DNA of 60,000 nucleotides. It comes from Prorocentrum cordatum. Its lineage: Eukaryota > Sar > Dinophyceae > Prorocentrales > Prorocentraceae. The notes under the pieces were generated by a model, which was not told where the DNA came from, ran no database searches, and worked only from the letters and a program-made list of their open reading frames with translations. The stretch spans positions 267,501 through 327,500 of the forward strand of contig CAUYUJ010011570.1 in NCBI GenBank assembly GCA_963575745.1, given 5' to 3'. This document shows positions 49,690 through 59,205 of the stretch, one piece after another. The position numbers and the translations under genes were made by a program. The first letter of the stretch is position 1; each line of letters opens with the position of its first letter.

Positions 49690-50879
49690 GCATGCGAAGA
49701 AGGGGAGAGGCAGGGCACGCGGCCGCGGAGGGAAGGGGGGGGGAAGGCAAGGCCACTCAGAGACGGAAGAATTCGCACGCGAGCGTGCTGGCGCGGCCAG
49801 CACCTCCAGCGGAGGCCGCGGCAGCTGGCCGCGGCGCCACTGCGGGAGAAAAAGGTAGTACACGAGGTGCCGATGGCGATGGCGTTGCCGAAGCAGTACA
49901 CGAGGTGCTCGGACGGCAGGGTGAGTGCCACCGGCCGCCCAAGTGAGAGGCACAAGACAAGGTGAGGCAAGTACATGTGCAGGCTACGTTGGGACTGCAG
50001 CCCGCAAAATGCTGAGCTGGTGGAAGGGGACAGGCGGCAAGACTACGCCCGGGTGCCCGACCACGTGAAGGACTGCGTACTAAGGCGGCCATGCGAGCGC
50101 CATGGCGGCGCGTTGAGGGAGGGAGGGGAAGGGAACGAAGGGGCAGGGGGAGGAGAGGGCGGGGGAGGAGCGGCCCGCCTGTGGGGTGGTCCCCGCAGGC
50201 GGGGCGGCCGCGCCAGCACCAGCGCAGGCGGCCGTGCGCGCGCGCACACACACACGCACACACACAAACACACACAAACACACACACACATTCACAAACA
50301 GAAGCCGTGCACGGCAGAGGTGCGTTGGCAATGTGGCGAGATGGAGATGATGATTGGGTGCGAACAAAAACACGAGCATGCTAAATATGGCACCGAGGGG
50401 GGGGGGAAGGAGGAACAACATAGAAACAGCAACTCCCGCGCGCTTTGCAAACAATGAAAAACAACAACGGCTTACGATAATCGGTGGTCACTGAGACGCC
50501 CTCCACGATTTCCAGATCGATCCGCTATCGATCATAGCTCGGCAACGATCCGTCGACTGTTGATAGGAGTCCATCATCAATAGCTACCGTTCTCCCAGGA
50601 AATTGAATTACCTCAACCAACCCTCGGTCACCGACTTGCCCCGACGGCCTGGCTCGATCCGAAAGGTACCCAATGGTCCCAGGGGGTCCCCAGATACCTC
50701 TGGACCTTCCGAACAACAGAGCATGCCAAAATCTTCAACACTCGATCCTACATCGAGACTAACGCCAACTCATGACGGGCCCATGGGTGCAGCCCCCCCA
50801 GGGTCCACTCTGACCCGTTTTCACTCTGGAGCGATTTTGCCAGTTCTGGGGGCCGAAGCGAGCCCCTCGTCCGACATCG
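49690..50879. other. Mixed low-complexity region with a CA tract
   Basis: Purine-rich blocks at 49,690-49,760 and 50,100-50,180, and a (CA)n microsatellite at 50,240-50,300. From 50,470 onward TCGA-rich sequence begins. No gene is recognised. Confidence 0.5.
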
Positions 50880-51075
50880 AAGAAACCCATCTAACCAAGA
50901 TTCTCGAACCTCGAAATCTCCGACCCTCGAACATCGATCACAAACGTCTCAAGCTCGGACCTCGGTCCTCGGGCCTCCAGAGACTCGAGGTTCGATCTTC
51001 GGCCCTCGACTCTCAGGCCTCGAAGCCTCGATCCTGGGACCATCGGACCCTCGACTTTCAGGTCTCCGATCCCCC
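50880..51075 (+). repeat. Degenerate CCTCGA repeat
   Basis: CTCGA, CCTCG and CTCGAC words recur at 8-15-bp spacing (for example GACCCTCGAACATCGAT, TCGGCCCTCGACTCTCAGGC). The style resembles the ATCG-rich stretch at 44,030-44,480. Confidence 0.65.
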
Positions 51076-51295
51076 AAGCGACTGCACGGCGGAGGGGGGC
51101 CTCCGTGAGTGCGGAAACCACGGCCGCTCTGAGCAATCCAGACACCCCCAAACGCTCTCGGCGAGGTGCAGCTGCTCGAGTCTCGAGGGCCCCCCCAGTC
51201 CAGAAAACCGCCAGAACCGACGAGAACACTCGAACACCTCCAACCTCGAACCCGAAACTTTCCCCCCCCCGTGACCAGACGGCGAGCACAAGGGG

Positions 51296-51412
51296 GTATG
51301 GGGAGGGGGGAGGGCTTCCCAGAAGGAGGCATATTCTTCGAAGACGCATGCTTTACATCTACAGACGAAGCCCTCTCCTTTTCAGAAGTAGCCTCCTTCA
51401 AATAAGCCTTCC
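51296..51412. mobile_element. Short hairpin (MITE-like) element, copy 1
   Basis: Left arm GGGAGGGCTTCCCAGAAGGAGGC pairs imperfectly with the right arm around GCCTCCTTCAAATAAGCCTTCC. The centre has TTCTTCGAAG and CTTACATCTACAG-like words (here TTTACATCTACAG) that recur in the element at 57,305-57,424. Confidence 0.55.
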
Positions 51413-52069
51413 TCCCTCCCCCTACCCTAGGGAACCCACCCAGGACGTACGCGCCAGATCACGTAATTACATGAAATTGCATCCCACTCCGCCAGACCAG
51501 CCCCGTGACACGAATGTTCGCGCAATGCGCATTTCGAAACCAACGTGGGTTCATGCACGTGTACGTCTTTCTGTCGCTCCTGATACCCCTCCCTGGGCAA
51601 GCAGAACGGTACAAGTACCCATACCGCTACCCCCCAGACCTTTCCCAGGGTGCGCTCTGGCCCGCACTTCGCGGCGAATCCAGCTATGGCGACGCAAGCC
51701 CCCGAAGAGTCCCACAAACGGCAAAACGAGGCGAGGGGCAGTTCACGGTATGTTGAGCAGATACCGGCCGTCCCCGCACTCCTATAGGCCTATCACGACA
51801 TGTTCTTAGAACCCACAAATGTTCGAAAAACAGAAACAAAATTCATAGAAGCGAAACACGAAGTGCCAAAACAAGACATACTCAGCTAGAACTGTTCTAA
51901 AAACATATCGTGGAAACCATAAACAGACCTTGGAACATTTTTTGGTGGGCCTGTAGGCGAGCGGGAATCACCGCCACTGCTTGAGTATGGGCACCACTTC
52001 CTCCTTGCCCCTGATGATGGGCTTGTTTCCCACCAGCACTACAATAAAATGGAGGGGGAGGGGTTCCTC
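51413..52069. other. Intergenic; includes dispersed repeat copy 2
   Basis: 51,590-51,745 is the inverted partner of 43,190-43,345. The remainder holds no recognised feature. Confidence 0.45.
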
Positions 52070-52135
52070 CTCCTCCTCCTCCTCCTCCTCCTCCTCTTGT
52101 TCGTTCTCCTCCTCCTCGTCCTCCTCCTTTCCCCC
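52070..52135 (+). repeat. (CTC)n tract
   Basis: CTC/TCC repeat in a pyrimidine run. Confidence 0.9.
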
Positions 52136-52359
52136 TCCAACTTATGGGCGGTGGTGGAAAACAGGCACATCGCATGACGCCGCCGCCGGGCAAAGGAGGC
52201 CCCCGCCGCGGGCGGCCGGCGCCTGCCGCGGCCGGCCCGGCGGGCGCTGCCCCGCGCTCCTCGCGGCGGCAGGGCGGCGGAGGTAGGGCGGCGGAGGCCC
52301 TGCAGCTCCCAACAGGAGGGGGAGACGGCAGGCTCGCGTCGCCGGGCTCCAGCGACGAG

Positions 52360-53045
52360 CACAATCCTGGTGGCGACGAGCGTCCAAACGCCCCGACGAT
52401 GGGCGTGGCGCGCCCCCTCGCGAGCGCCGCAGCAGGGGCAGTGCCCGCTGCGGCGCGGCACCGCTACCGCGGTGGTCACCGCCGCGGCGCGCGGCGAGGG
52501 GGCAGCGCGCGGGCCTGACACCCCTGAACGCAACGCCACCGTCGCACCCAAAACGCGCAACACAGCGCGCCAGGTGTGGGTAGGTGGGGAATACCAACAG
52601 GCAGCGGGCCTGCGCGCGCCTGCGGCATTTGCAAACGCCTGCGCCGCGCCGCGGCGCGCCCGCGCCCCCGACGGGCCGCGCGCGCACCTGCGACCCCGCC
52701 TGCGCAACGACGCAACGAGGGCGCGCGCGCGCAGGGCCCCCCCCCCTTCGCGCGCGCGCCTGCCGCAAGACGCGCACCGCGCGCGTCGCCTGCCGGCCGC
52801 GCGCGGCCCCCCGCTGCCCCCCCAGCGGATTGTGCCCGCGAACAAGCGAGTGCGCCTACCACAATCCTGGCGGCGACGAGCGCCCAGGCGCGCCACGCGC
52901 CGACGATGGGCGCGACGTGCCCCCATCGCGAGCGCTGCAGCAGTGGCAGAGCCCACTGCGGCGCGGCACCGCCGCCGTGGTGGACACCGCCGCGGCGCGC
53001 GGCGAGGGGGCAGCGCACGGGCCCGACACCAACTGCGAACCCGAA
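52360..53045. repeat. Two direct repeats of about 185 bp, 500 bp apart
   Basis: Copy 1 at 52,360-52,545 and copy 2 at 52,860-53,045 share CACAATCCTGG, GCGACGAGCG, CGACGATGGGCG, TGCGGCGCGGCACCG and the block CACCGCCGCGGCGCGCGGCG. They lie directly on the 3' side of the DIRS-type recombinase. Long overlapping ORFs on both strands here come from the extreme GC content. Confidence 0.8.
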
Positions 53046-53288
53046 CGCTGGCGCCGACGACGCCGGACACCCGATGCAAGCTGCGCGCGACGGCAGCTGC
53101 CCACGCGCGGAAACGCGGTCCGCTCGGGGGGCACGCGCAGAAACATGGTCCGCTGAAGGCCGGCCCACGGAAGTGGCGGGCGCGGATGCCAGCCGCGCCG
53201 CCTCCCCGGTGGCAGCGCAAGCGAGCCCCGACCGCACTGGGCGACGGAGCCAGCTACCGCTGGCGCGCGCGCCCCCCTGGCGCGAGAG

Positions 53289-54900
53289 CTAACCAAGCAC
53301 GCGCGCAGGTGCGTGGCCTGCCTGCAGCGCCTCCAGCATGGCGTCGCCCTCGAGCTCCATGTGATCGAAGAACGCGCCCGAGCGCCGGCAACCCGCGCGG
53401 AAAATCTCAGCGACCCTACAACCACTGCGGTGTTAGGTCTCCGCGTGGCCACGCCGGAAAGACCTCGGGCGAAAGTGCGCGGAGTCGCGCTCGGCGGCGT
53501 CGCGATTGAGCCGCCGCGCCGAGCCGAGAACGCACCCGCTTGACAGGTGCGCAAACGGCGCGGCGCCCACCGGCGCGCGGTCAAAGATGGCACCGAAGGC
53601 GCGCGCGGGGCAAGTGGTCTTGCACGCCGCGCGCCAACAGCTGCGCACAATGCGTGAGGGATGGTCGACGTGCTTGCGCCTACTCAAATGCAATGCGACA
53701 CGCCCGCCGTCGAATAATGCGAAAATCCACGTCGGAGAAGGAGGAGGGCGCGGCCGCGCGCGGGCCCCCCTTCTCGACTCCGAGGCCCTCCGACGGCACT
53801 CTATGAGCGAACGCGAAAGCCGCGACGAAAAGACCCCGGGTAGCCTCGTCGGGCTCGCGGGCAAGCGCGTCGGCTAAGAGCCGATGGCCGATCGCGGGCT
53901 TCGGCGCCGGCTCCTCGCGCAGGCGCCTGCGCGCGGCGGCGCGCGCGCCGCTTGCTTCCGCGCTGTCAAAGGCACTGCAGTCGAGGCGCAGTAGCCGGGA
54001 GGCCTTGTGGACCTGCGCCTTGCAATTGCCGGACGCGTTGGGATTGCGGAAATGCGTGGCCCACAACGCGAGTGCAGCAGGGGAGGGCGGCAGCGCGTCG
54101 CTGTCGCATTGCCCAGAACCTTGCCGGCGAACGCATAGTAATTGCGCAGGGCGCTGCGCCACGTGCCGAAATATGCCGGCGCCCCGCCCGCGAGGGCCGT
54201 CGCGCGCATGGCCTCCAGCCGCGCGGCCCGCTGCGCTTCCGAAATGCGGCCGTGCGCCTCGGCCGCTGCCCGCGCGCTCGCCGCTGGCCCAGCCCGCGAG
54301 CGGCTGGCGCGCTCGCGCTCGAAGTGCACGGCGGCAGGGCAAGCGCGGGCTAGCGCCGCGCGCTGCGAAGGCCTTGCGCGTGGTGCCGAGTCAAAGGAGG
54401 AGTCCGAGCTCGACGAAACAGACTCGGCGTCGAGGCGCGTAGCGGGCTGACGCTGCCGCGCGACGGCGGAATCCCCGACCGCACTGGCCCCGCGGACTCC
54501 AGGCGGCGGTGGCCCCGCTGGAGGGGCGCACAGCGGCGCGGCGCGCGGCGGTCTCATGCATGTGTCGCTCGCCGCCTGCGCGATGGGGCTGGGCGACTGG
54601 GCGGCCCGCACGCGCTCGCGCGCCTGGCTGCCTGGCCACCGCCGGCAGTCCGGCGCTCCTCTGACGTCGTCGAGTGACAAGACGTCGCTGGCGACGCGGA
54701 GCCGCGCCGCTTCGCGCATGGCCGCTGCGCCGAATGAAGGACAACGACGAGCAAGGGCGTCGCGAAGGCTCATGGCTCGGCCACTCGCGCAGCGCACTCC
54801 TCGGAACTTGCCTGCGCGCGCGGCGACCGCCGAACGCGCGCGGCGCGACGTTGTTACGCGCGACCCACGCAGCGGCCGCGCTGCCATTGCTCGGCTGACA
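53289..54900 (-). pseudogene. DIRS/Crypton-type tyrosine recombinase, inactivated
   Basis: Minus strand, in three to four frames. Core-binding domain: AYFGTWRSALRNYYAF (about 54,180-54,130), then after a frame change ALWATHFRNPNASGNCKAQV, HKASRLLRLDCSAFDSA and FVAAFAFAHRVPSEGLGVEK (about 53,800, holding the first catalytic Arg). Next frame: IFALFDGGRVALHLSRRK, RSCWRAACKTTCPARAFGAI and FRPRSFRRGHAE (53,476-53,441). Last frame: AEIFRAGCRRSGAFFDHMEL, EGDAMLEALQ, stop at 53,289-53,291. The family normally has H-x-x-R in the RRGHA block, a Trp/His after RAG, and a catalytic Tyr in the FLEY-like block. Here these are R-x-x-R, Arg and His, so the enzyme could not cleave DNA. An Arg/Ala-rich region precedes it up to about 54,900. 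Confidence 0.75.
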
Positions 54901-54942
54901 GAGCCTCGCGCATATTGCCCGCGCGCGATCTGTCGCGCCGAT

Positions 54943-55341
54943 CTAGCACGCTGGCTCGCACGGGAAAAGCATCGACCCCCACGAGGCGGGCGCGCAAAAC
55001 GTCGCGCCCAGGCGCGGCTCGACCCGCGCGGCGCGCAATTGCTGCAGCAGCCCGAATTCCCCCCGGGACGGGTCGTCCGCGATTTTCTCGTCCGTCGGCA
55101 CCCGTTCAACGCGGACGAGGCAGCGAACGCGCGCGCGCGGGCCGGCGGCCTGCGCGCCCGCATGGCCCGACCGAATCACGACCCGGCGAGGCCGAATCGC
55201 CGACTCGAACGAGCACAGACCAAGGGCGATGCTTAGCATTTCCAGACCCATGATCTGGTTGCCCCCCCTGGGCTGGAACGCGCGCAGAGCCCTGGAGAAC
55301 GCGCGGTCGCGAAGCGTGAACGCGCGCGGAAACAAAGTCAC
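54943..55341 (-). pseudogene. DIRS-type RT-linked RNase H fragment
   Basis: Minus strand: NQIMGLEMLSIALGLCSFES, RRVVIRSGHAGAQAAG, then RVERVPTDEKIADDPSRGEF and GLLQQLRAARVEPRLG. The blocks N-x-I-x-x-x-E, a strand with Ser-Asp/Asn (here SGH) and VPTDxNxAD-PSR are the RNase H signature of DIRS-like elements. The position just upstream of the recombinase fits the usual RT-RNase H then recombinase order. The RT itself is missing beyond 55,341, where unrelated sequence starts. Confidence 0.7.
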
Positions 55342-55402
55342 TTGTCAACGCTCGGCTTCTCGACCTGGACGAGCTTGTGGGTCGCACCTGTCTTCTTGTT
55401 TT

Positions 55403-55403
55403 C

Positions 55404-55440
<37 letters not shown>
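55403..55440 (+). repeat. (TA)n(CA)n microsatellite
   Basis: TATATATATATA followed by about a dozen CA units. Confidence 0.97.
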
Positions 55441-55441
<1 letters not shown>

Positions 55442-55449
55442 AACCATTC

Positions 55450-56207
55450 TGCGGACTGGAACGGGGGCCACGCTCGAGGCCGATGTGAGGTTCGAGAAGC
55501 TCCCTGATCCGACCGAGGACACTGAACTGCACATTGGTGGCCTGATCTCTGAGCGGCTTCAGGCGGAGCAGGACCTGACCGCGAGGGGTGTCGAAACCAA
55601 AGCCGTTGGGGAAGTTCTTCCGAAAGCATCCGAGAGTTTCCTGGACTTCCGACACCGAGGGAAAGGTAATAATCACTTCCTTCGCAATACTCTGAAAAAG
55701 TGACCTTCATCTGCTGCTGGACTTCAACTTTCGCACAAACGAGGAAAGAATCGCAGCACCTGCCTTCTCAACGACCTTCTTACTAAACTCATCCTTGAAA
55801 CCGACCAAGATTGCTTTGAACTGGTTCGACTCCGAGAAAATCTGGGAAGTTCTGGGCATAATCGAAGCACCACCCACAGATAGAGTTTTCTTCCGATCTG
55901 GAACAAAGCCCTCGTACTCGTCACGATTCAAACTTCCACCACTGCCTACATCACGACGGAGCCCAACCAAGAGACGGTCATTGTTGTCCCCTTTCTTCTG
56001 AACTGCTGCAACATCCTGCTGAACTGACTCCATGAGAAGACCCAACTCGGAGAATTGTGCACTGAGCTGGGCTACGAGAGTCGTGTGGCCCTCAAGAGCC
56101 TTCGCCTGCGCCTTCTGGCCATCCTTGAACTCGAGCATTCCTTTGACGAACATTTCCTCCGGAGCAGTCAGACCCTTCACATGAGCGGCCACGTCGGCCT
56201 CTGGCAT
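55450..56207 (-). pseudogene. Retropseudogene of an unknown protein, leader-tagged
   Basis: Minus strand. ATG 56,207-56,205 opens MPEADVAAHVKGLTAPEEMF, a helical region (KALEGHTTLVAQLSAQFSEL), FVPDRKKTLSVGGASIMPRT and KAILVGFKDEFSKKVVEKAG. The frame stops at 55,707. One-base shifts then lead to VEVQQQMKVTFSEYCEG and on to KEVIITFPSVSEVQETLGCF, RKNFPNGFGFDTPRGQVLLR, LKPLRDQATNVQFSVLGRIR. The latter part looks like a small RNA-binding or strand-helix domain, possibly an ORF1-type protein of a LINE, but this is a guess. A near-perfect spliced leader 153 bases upstream shows that the copy came from a mature mRNA. Confidence 0.55.
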
Positions 56208-56359
56208 CGCGGCGACGACCGATCTGTCCGAGGAGGGGTCAGGCAGGCAGCACGCAAGCAACGGACAACGCCAACAACGGACAGGCAGCCTGAGCCAGAC
56301 AACGGACAGGCCAAGCGAATCCAGGATTCGCTATGCCACTTTAGCTTCACAGGGTTGCA

Positions 56360-56380
56360 CTTGAGCCAAAATGGCTACTG
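56360..56380 (-). other. Relict spliced leader, 20 of 21 bases
   Basis: On the minus strand AGTAGCCATTTTGGCTCAAG is intact; only the second base of the standard leader differs. It sits between a (GAT)n tract and a 5' leader sequence with short GCCTGTCCGTTGT repeats. Confidence 0.9.
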
Positions 56381-56435
56381 ATGATGATGATGATGCTGAT
56401 GATGATGATGATGATGGTGATGGTGATGGTTATGG

Positions 56436-56479
<44 letters not shown>

Positions 56480-56535
56480 ATTCGATTCGATTCGATTCGA
56501 TGAAGATGAAGATGATGATGATGATGATGATGATC

Positions 56536-56595
<60 letters not shown>

Positions 56596-56600
56596 TGGAT
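56381..56600 (+). repeat. (GAT)n microsatellite
   Basis: About 220 bp of GAT with GGT, GCT and GATTC interruptions. The poly-Asp, poly-Met and poly-His ORFs here are repeat products. Confidence 0.97.
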
Positions 56601-57304
56601 GATAGCGATGGCGACGAAGATGACGACGGTGATGACAATGAAATTGACGATGACGATGAGGACGCGGAATGGAGGGAGGGAGGGGGCAGCGGGAGGAAGG
56701 AGTGGACGCGGGGCGCTGTCTCTTCAGAACGAGGACCCAACACCACAGGATGGTTTGGAATACACTTCCGAAGCTCCGCGCAGATTTCATGGATCTGCGC
56801 TATAGCCCCCCGTGGCGGCGCCTCCGGTGCCGCCCCTGGCGCGCTCCGAGCGCCAAGATCAGGGGGTCCGCTGCCGACCCAAGAACTCCGCGCGGACCGT
56901 CAACATCTATGTGTATGCTGTTTTTATCATTCTTCTTCGAATCGTGACGGCCCAAGCGTTGGCTCTTGAAACCGTGTGAGCCGTTCGACCTGGAACGATC
57001 GGCGGCTTTCCGATTGCGCAAGTTGCTGCAGATTGGCCGATTCTTTGGGCCACTGGCGGCGTTCAACCTGAAACACCCGCGTCGGGATCGCCGCCGCATC
57101 GGGACGACACGAACTTGTGGGCTACGCGCAAGAGAGACCCTGGGCAAGAATGACCTCAGGTGCGCGTCATTAACTAGGCACCGTGGGTGGGTGGGTGGGG
57201 CAAAGCCAAGCGCACAGACCAGTGCTGGGGGGACGCCTGTGGACCGCCCCAGAGGTCACTCCAGAGAAAGGTCGCTCTGCGGCGGCGCGCAGAAGGGAGC
57301 AAGC
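56601..57304. other. Intergenic with a dispersed GC block
   Basis: 56,785-56,960 contains a dispersed repeat (TGGCGGCGCCTCCGG core, then a TATGCTGTTTTTATCATTCT-type block) with related copies near 57,750-57,850 (inverted) and 58,195-58,255. No gene is recognised. Confidence 0.45.
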
Positions 57305-57424
57305 GGATGGTGGAAGGCTTCTTGTACGGAAGCTGCTTCTTCGAAGGCGCCGGCCTTACATCCACAGCCAATGCCCGCGCCGTCCAAGATGCAAGGGTGC
57401 TTCTAAGAAGCCTTCCACCTCCCC
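57305..57424. mobile_element. Short hairpin (MITE-like) element, copy 2
   Basis: Perfect 15-bp terminal inverted repeat GGTGGAAGGCTTCTT (57,308-57,322) and its inverse (57,407-57,421). The centre has CTTCTTCGAAGGCGC and CTTACATCCACAG, shared with copy 1 at 51,296-51,412. Confidence 0.7.
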
Positions 57425-57908
57425 CTACCCCCCTTCTGCGTGTGGCCGAACTGTTACACACACAACCGAGCCTGCCGTATCCTCCTGTGCTTCCAGATGA
57501 GCGCCGCGCGCTGCGCGCTGCACACTGCGCGGAAGCGCGGCTGCCCTCGCGCTCTCGGCACCGCGCACCCCCTCTGGACAGGCAGGCGCGGCTCCTCCAG
57601 ACCGGGGCGCGAGAGCCGCGGCTGCCCTCACGCTCGTGGCCCACATGGAGGGGGCACTGGGCACGTGTGCGCGGGCGTGGGGGGAATGGGGGGGTTCGGC
57701 GGCGTGCCCAGGGGAGAAGGCAGAGGGGGGCGGGCCTCCTCGTCGTCGTCGTCGTCCCAAGGTTCCCGGCGGCGCCCGAGGCGCCGCGCCGGAGGCGCCG
57801 CCAGGGGGGCCGAGCGCCGATCCAAGAAATCCGAAATCCACCCTGACCTTCGAAAGCTGATTCCCCGAACGGTGCTTGAACTGAGGGTTTCTTGCTTGTC
57901 TTCTGAGG

Positions 57909-58027
57909 TAACTGAGCCTGAGTGGCGACCTGGGCGGCATGTGGCCGCCCGTCACCACCGCCCTCGCAGCTGGTAAGTGAGCCTGCGTGGCGGTCCGGGC
58001 AGCAGATGGCCGCCTGTCGCCGCCGCC
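57909..58027 (+). repeat. 65-bp tandem duplication
   Basis: Two diverged copies of a block starting AASTGAGCCTGMGTGGCG and ending GCCGCCYGTC..CCGCC, at 57,909 and 57,974. Confidence 0.75.
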
Positions 58028-58029
58028 GT

Positions 58030-58180
58030 CGCCGCGCATGTCGTTGCATTGCTTTGCTGCGAACTGTTTTGCAATGCATTGCATTGCGCTGTATTGCTAC
58101 GCATTGTTTTGCACAACATATATTGCACCACCTAGTTTGTATCACATTGGTTGCGCCACATTGGTTGCATCTATGTTGCA
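58030..58180 (+). repeat. Degenerate pentamer array (ATTGC/TTTGC)
   Basis: Five-base words (GTTGC, ATTGC, TTTGC, AATGC, TACGC) continue for about 100 bp, then thin out. It is the same repeat type as at 44,863-45,040 but on the other strand. Confidence 0.7.
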
Positions 58181-58479
58181 CCACATAAAATTCAAGGAAT
58201 CACTATTTGGGGTCCACGCTGGTTAACATGTTTATGCACACTGTTCTTCTTTGAGTCACCGTCCCGTCCAGCCACGTGCGCGCGCTGCTCCTGCTTAGGC
58301 TCGCCCTCAGCCTCCGACGCAGGCGCTGGCGCCGCGGGCGCCTCCGCCACGCCTTCGTCGAGCAGCAGCCCCCTGCCGAGCCCAGGTAACGCCTCGCCGA
58401 GCGGGAGTCGCCAGGGCGACGCCGGCGGCGACGACTGCGGTAGCGACGGCGGCGGCGACGATGACGACTGCGGGGCCGG

Positions 58480-58620
58480 CGGCGGCGGGCGGCAGCCGCA
58501 GCGCGCCACCTTTTGGAGGAGGTCAAACATGACCACGGAGCCGAGCGAGTGCCCCACGATCGCCACCTGCCCGTTCCAGCGGGCGGGGGGTCCACCCGCG
58601 GCCGCGGCGCGGAGGCGGAG
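58480..58620 (-). pseudogene. Lipase exon fragment (DDHD-type phospholipase-like)
   Basis: The minus strand reads RWNGQVAIVGHSLGSVVMFD LLQKVARC. G-H-S-L-G is the nucleophile elbow of serine lipases, and the flanking pattern N-G-x-V-x-x-V-GHSLGS-V-x-x-D-LL is characteristic of intracellular PA-PLA1/DDHD phospholipases. Downstream the frame is Pro/Ala/Ser-rich, and the DDHD region is absent. A plausible acceptor AG lies directly before GTGGCG, so this may be one exon of a gene or a stray exon copy. Confidence 0.45.
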
Positions 58621-58995
58621 GGCGGCTGCGGCGCATTGGGCCTGCCGAAAGCCGCCTGATGGAAACTGGCTGCCCGTAGTGCTGCATCCTCCTCCTCCTC
58701 GGGCTCAAGCTGCGGGCAACACGAGTCGACGGTCGACGCTGCCCTCCTCCTACTCCTCCGCCTTCCCTCGTCCCGCATCCTCGTCCCCTTCCCTCCTCTC
58801 TTGACCCTCCTCCAAGACCCTCCTCCAAACTCCCACCTGAGGGGTAACGATAGGGGGGGACTGCCATCAAGGGGGGAGAACATCGACCTGCAATCGGCGA
58901 TACATCGACGATAGATCGGCGATAAGCCCCCCAGTAGCGAATCCGGACGTTCCCGGGCGTGGTGGGGCTATCAGCCGCCTATCGGCGATCACAGG
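58621..58995. other. Intergenic with ATCGGCGAT repeats
   Basis: 58,880-58,995 has several ATCGGCGAT/ATCGACGAT words. The rest is GC-rich without signal. Confidence 0.45.
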
Positions 58996-58998
58996 GCG

Positions 58999-59205
58999 AT
59001 TGGGGGTCGATGCGTCCCCCCTATGACTATCCCCTTTTTTCGCTGCCCCTGACACCCGCCCTCCTCCCTTTGCCCTCCTTGGGAGCCGACCGCCTCAAGG
59101 GCCATTGGGCGTCGATGCGTTCCCCCTATGACTATCCCCCCTTCACCGCTGCCCCTGACCACCTCCCTCCTCCCTTTGCCCTTCTCGGGTGCCGCCCGCC
59201 TCGCC
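58999..59205 (+). repeat. 105-bp tandem duplication
   Basis: Copies start at 58,999 and 59,104 with ATTGGGSGTCGATGCG, CCCCCTATGACTATCCCC and CCTCCTCCCTTTGCCCT in common. Confidence 0.85.

Noticed and set aside
52039-53509. Overlapping plus (379 aa) and minus (393 aa) Arg/Ala-rich ORFs
   Set aside because: Extreme GC content opens all frames; no motifs occur and direct repeats explain the internal similarity.
56371-56805. Poly-Asp/poly-Met ORF
   Set aside because: It is the translation of the (GAT)n microsatellite.
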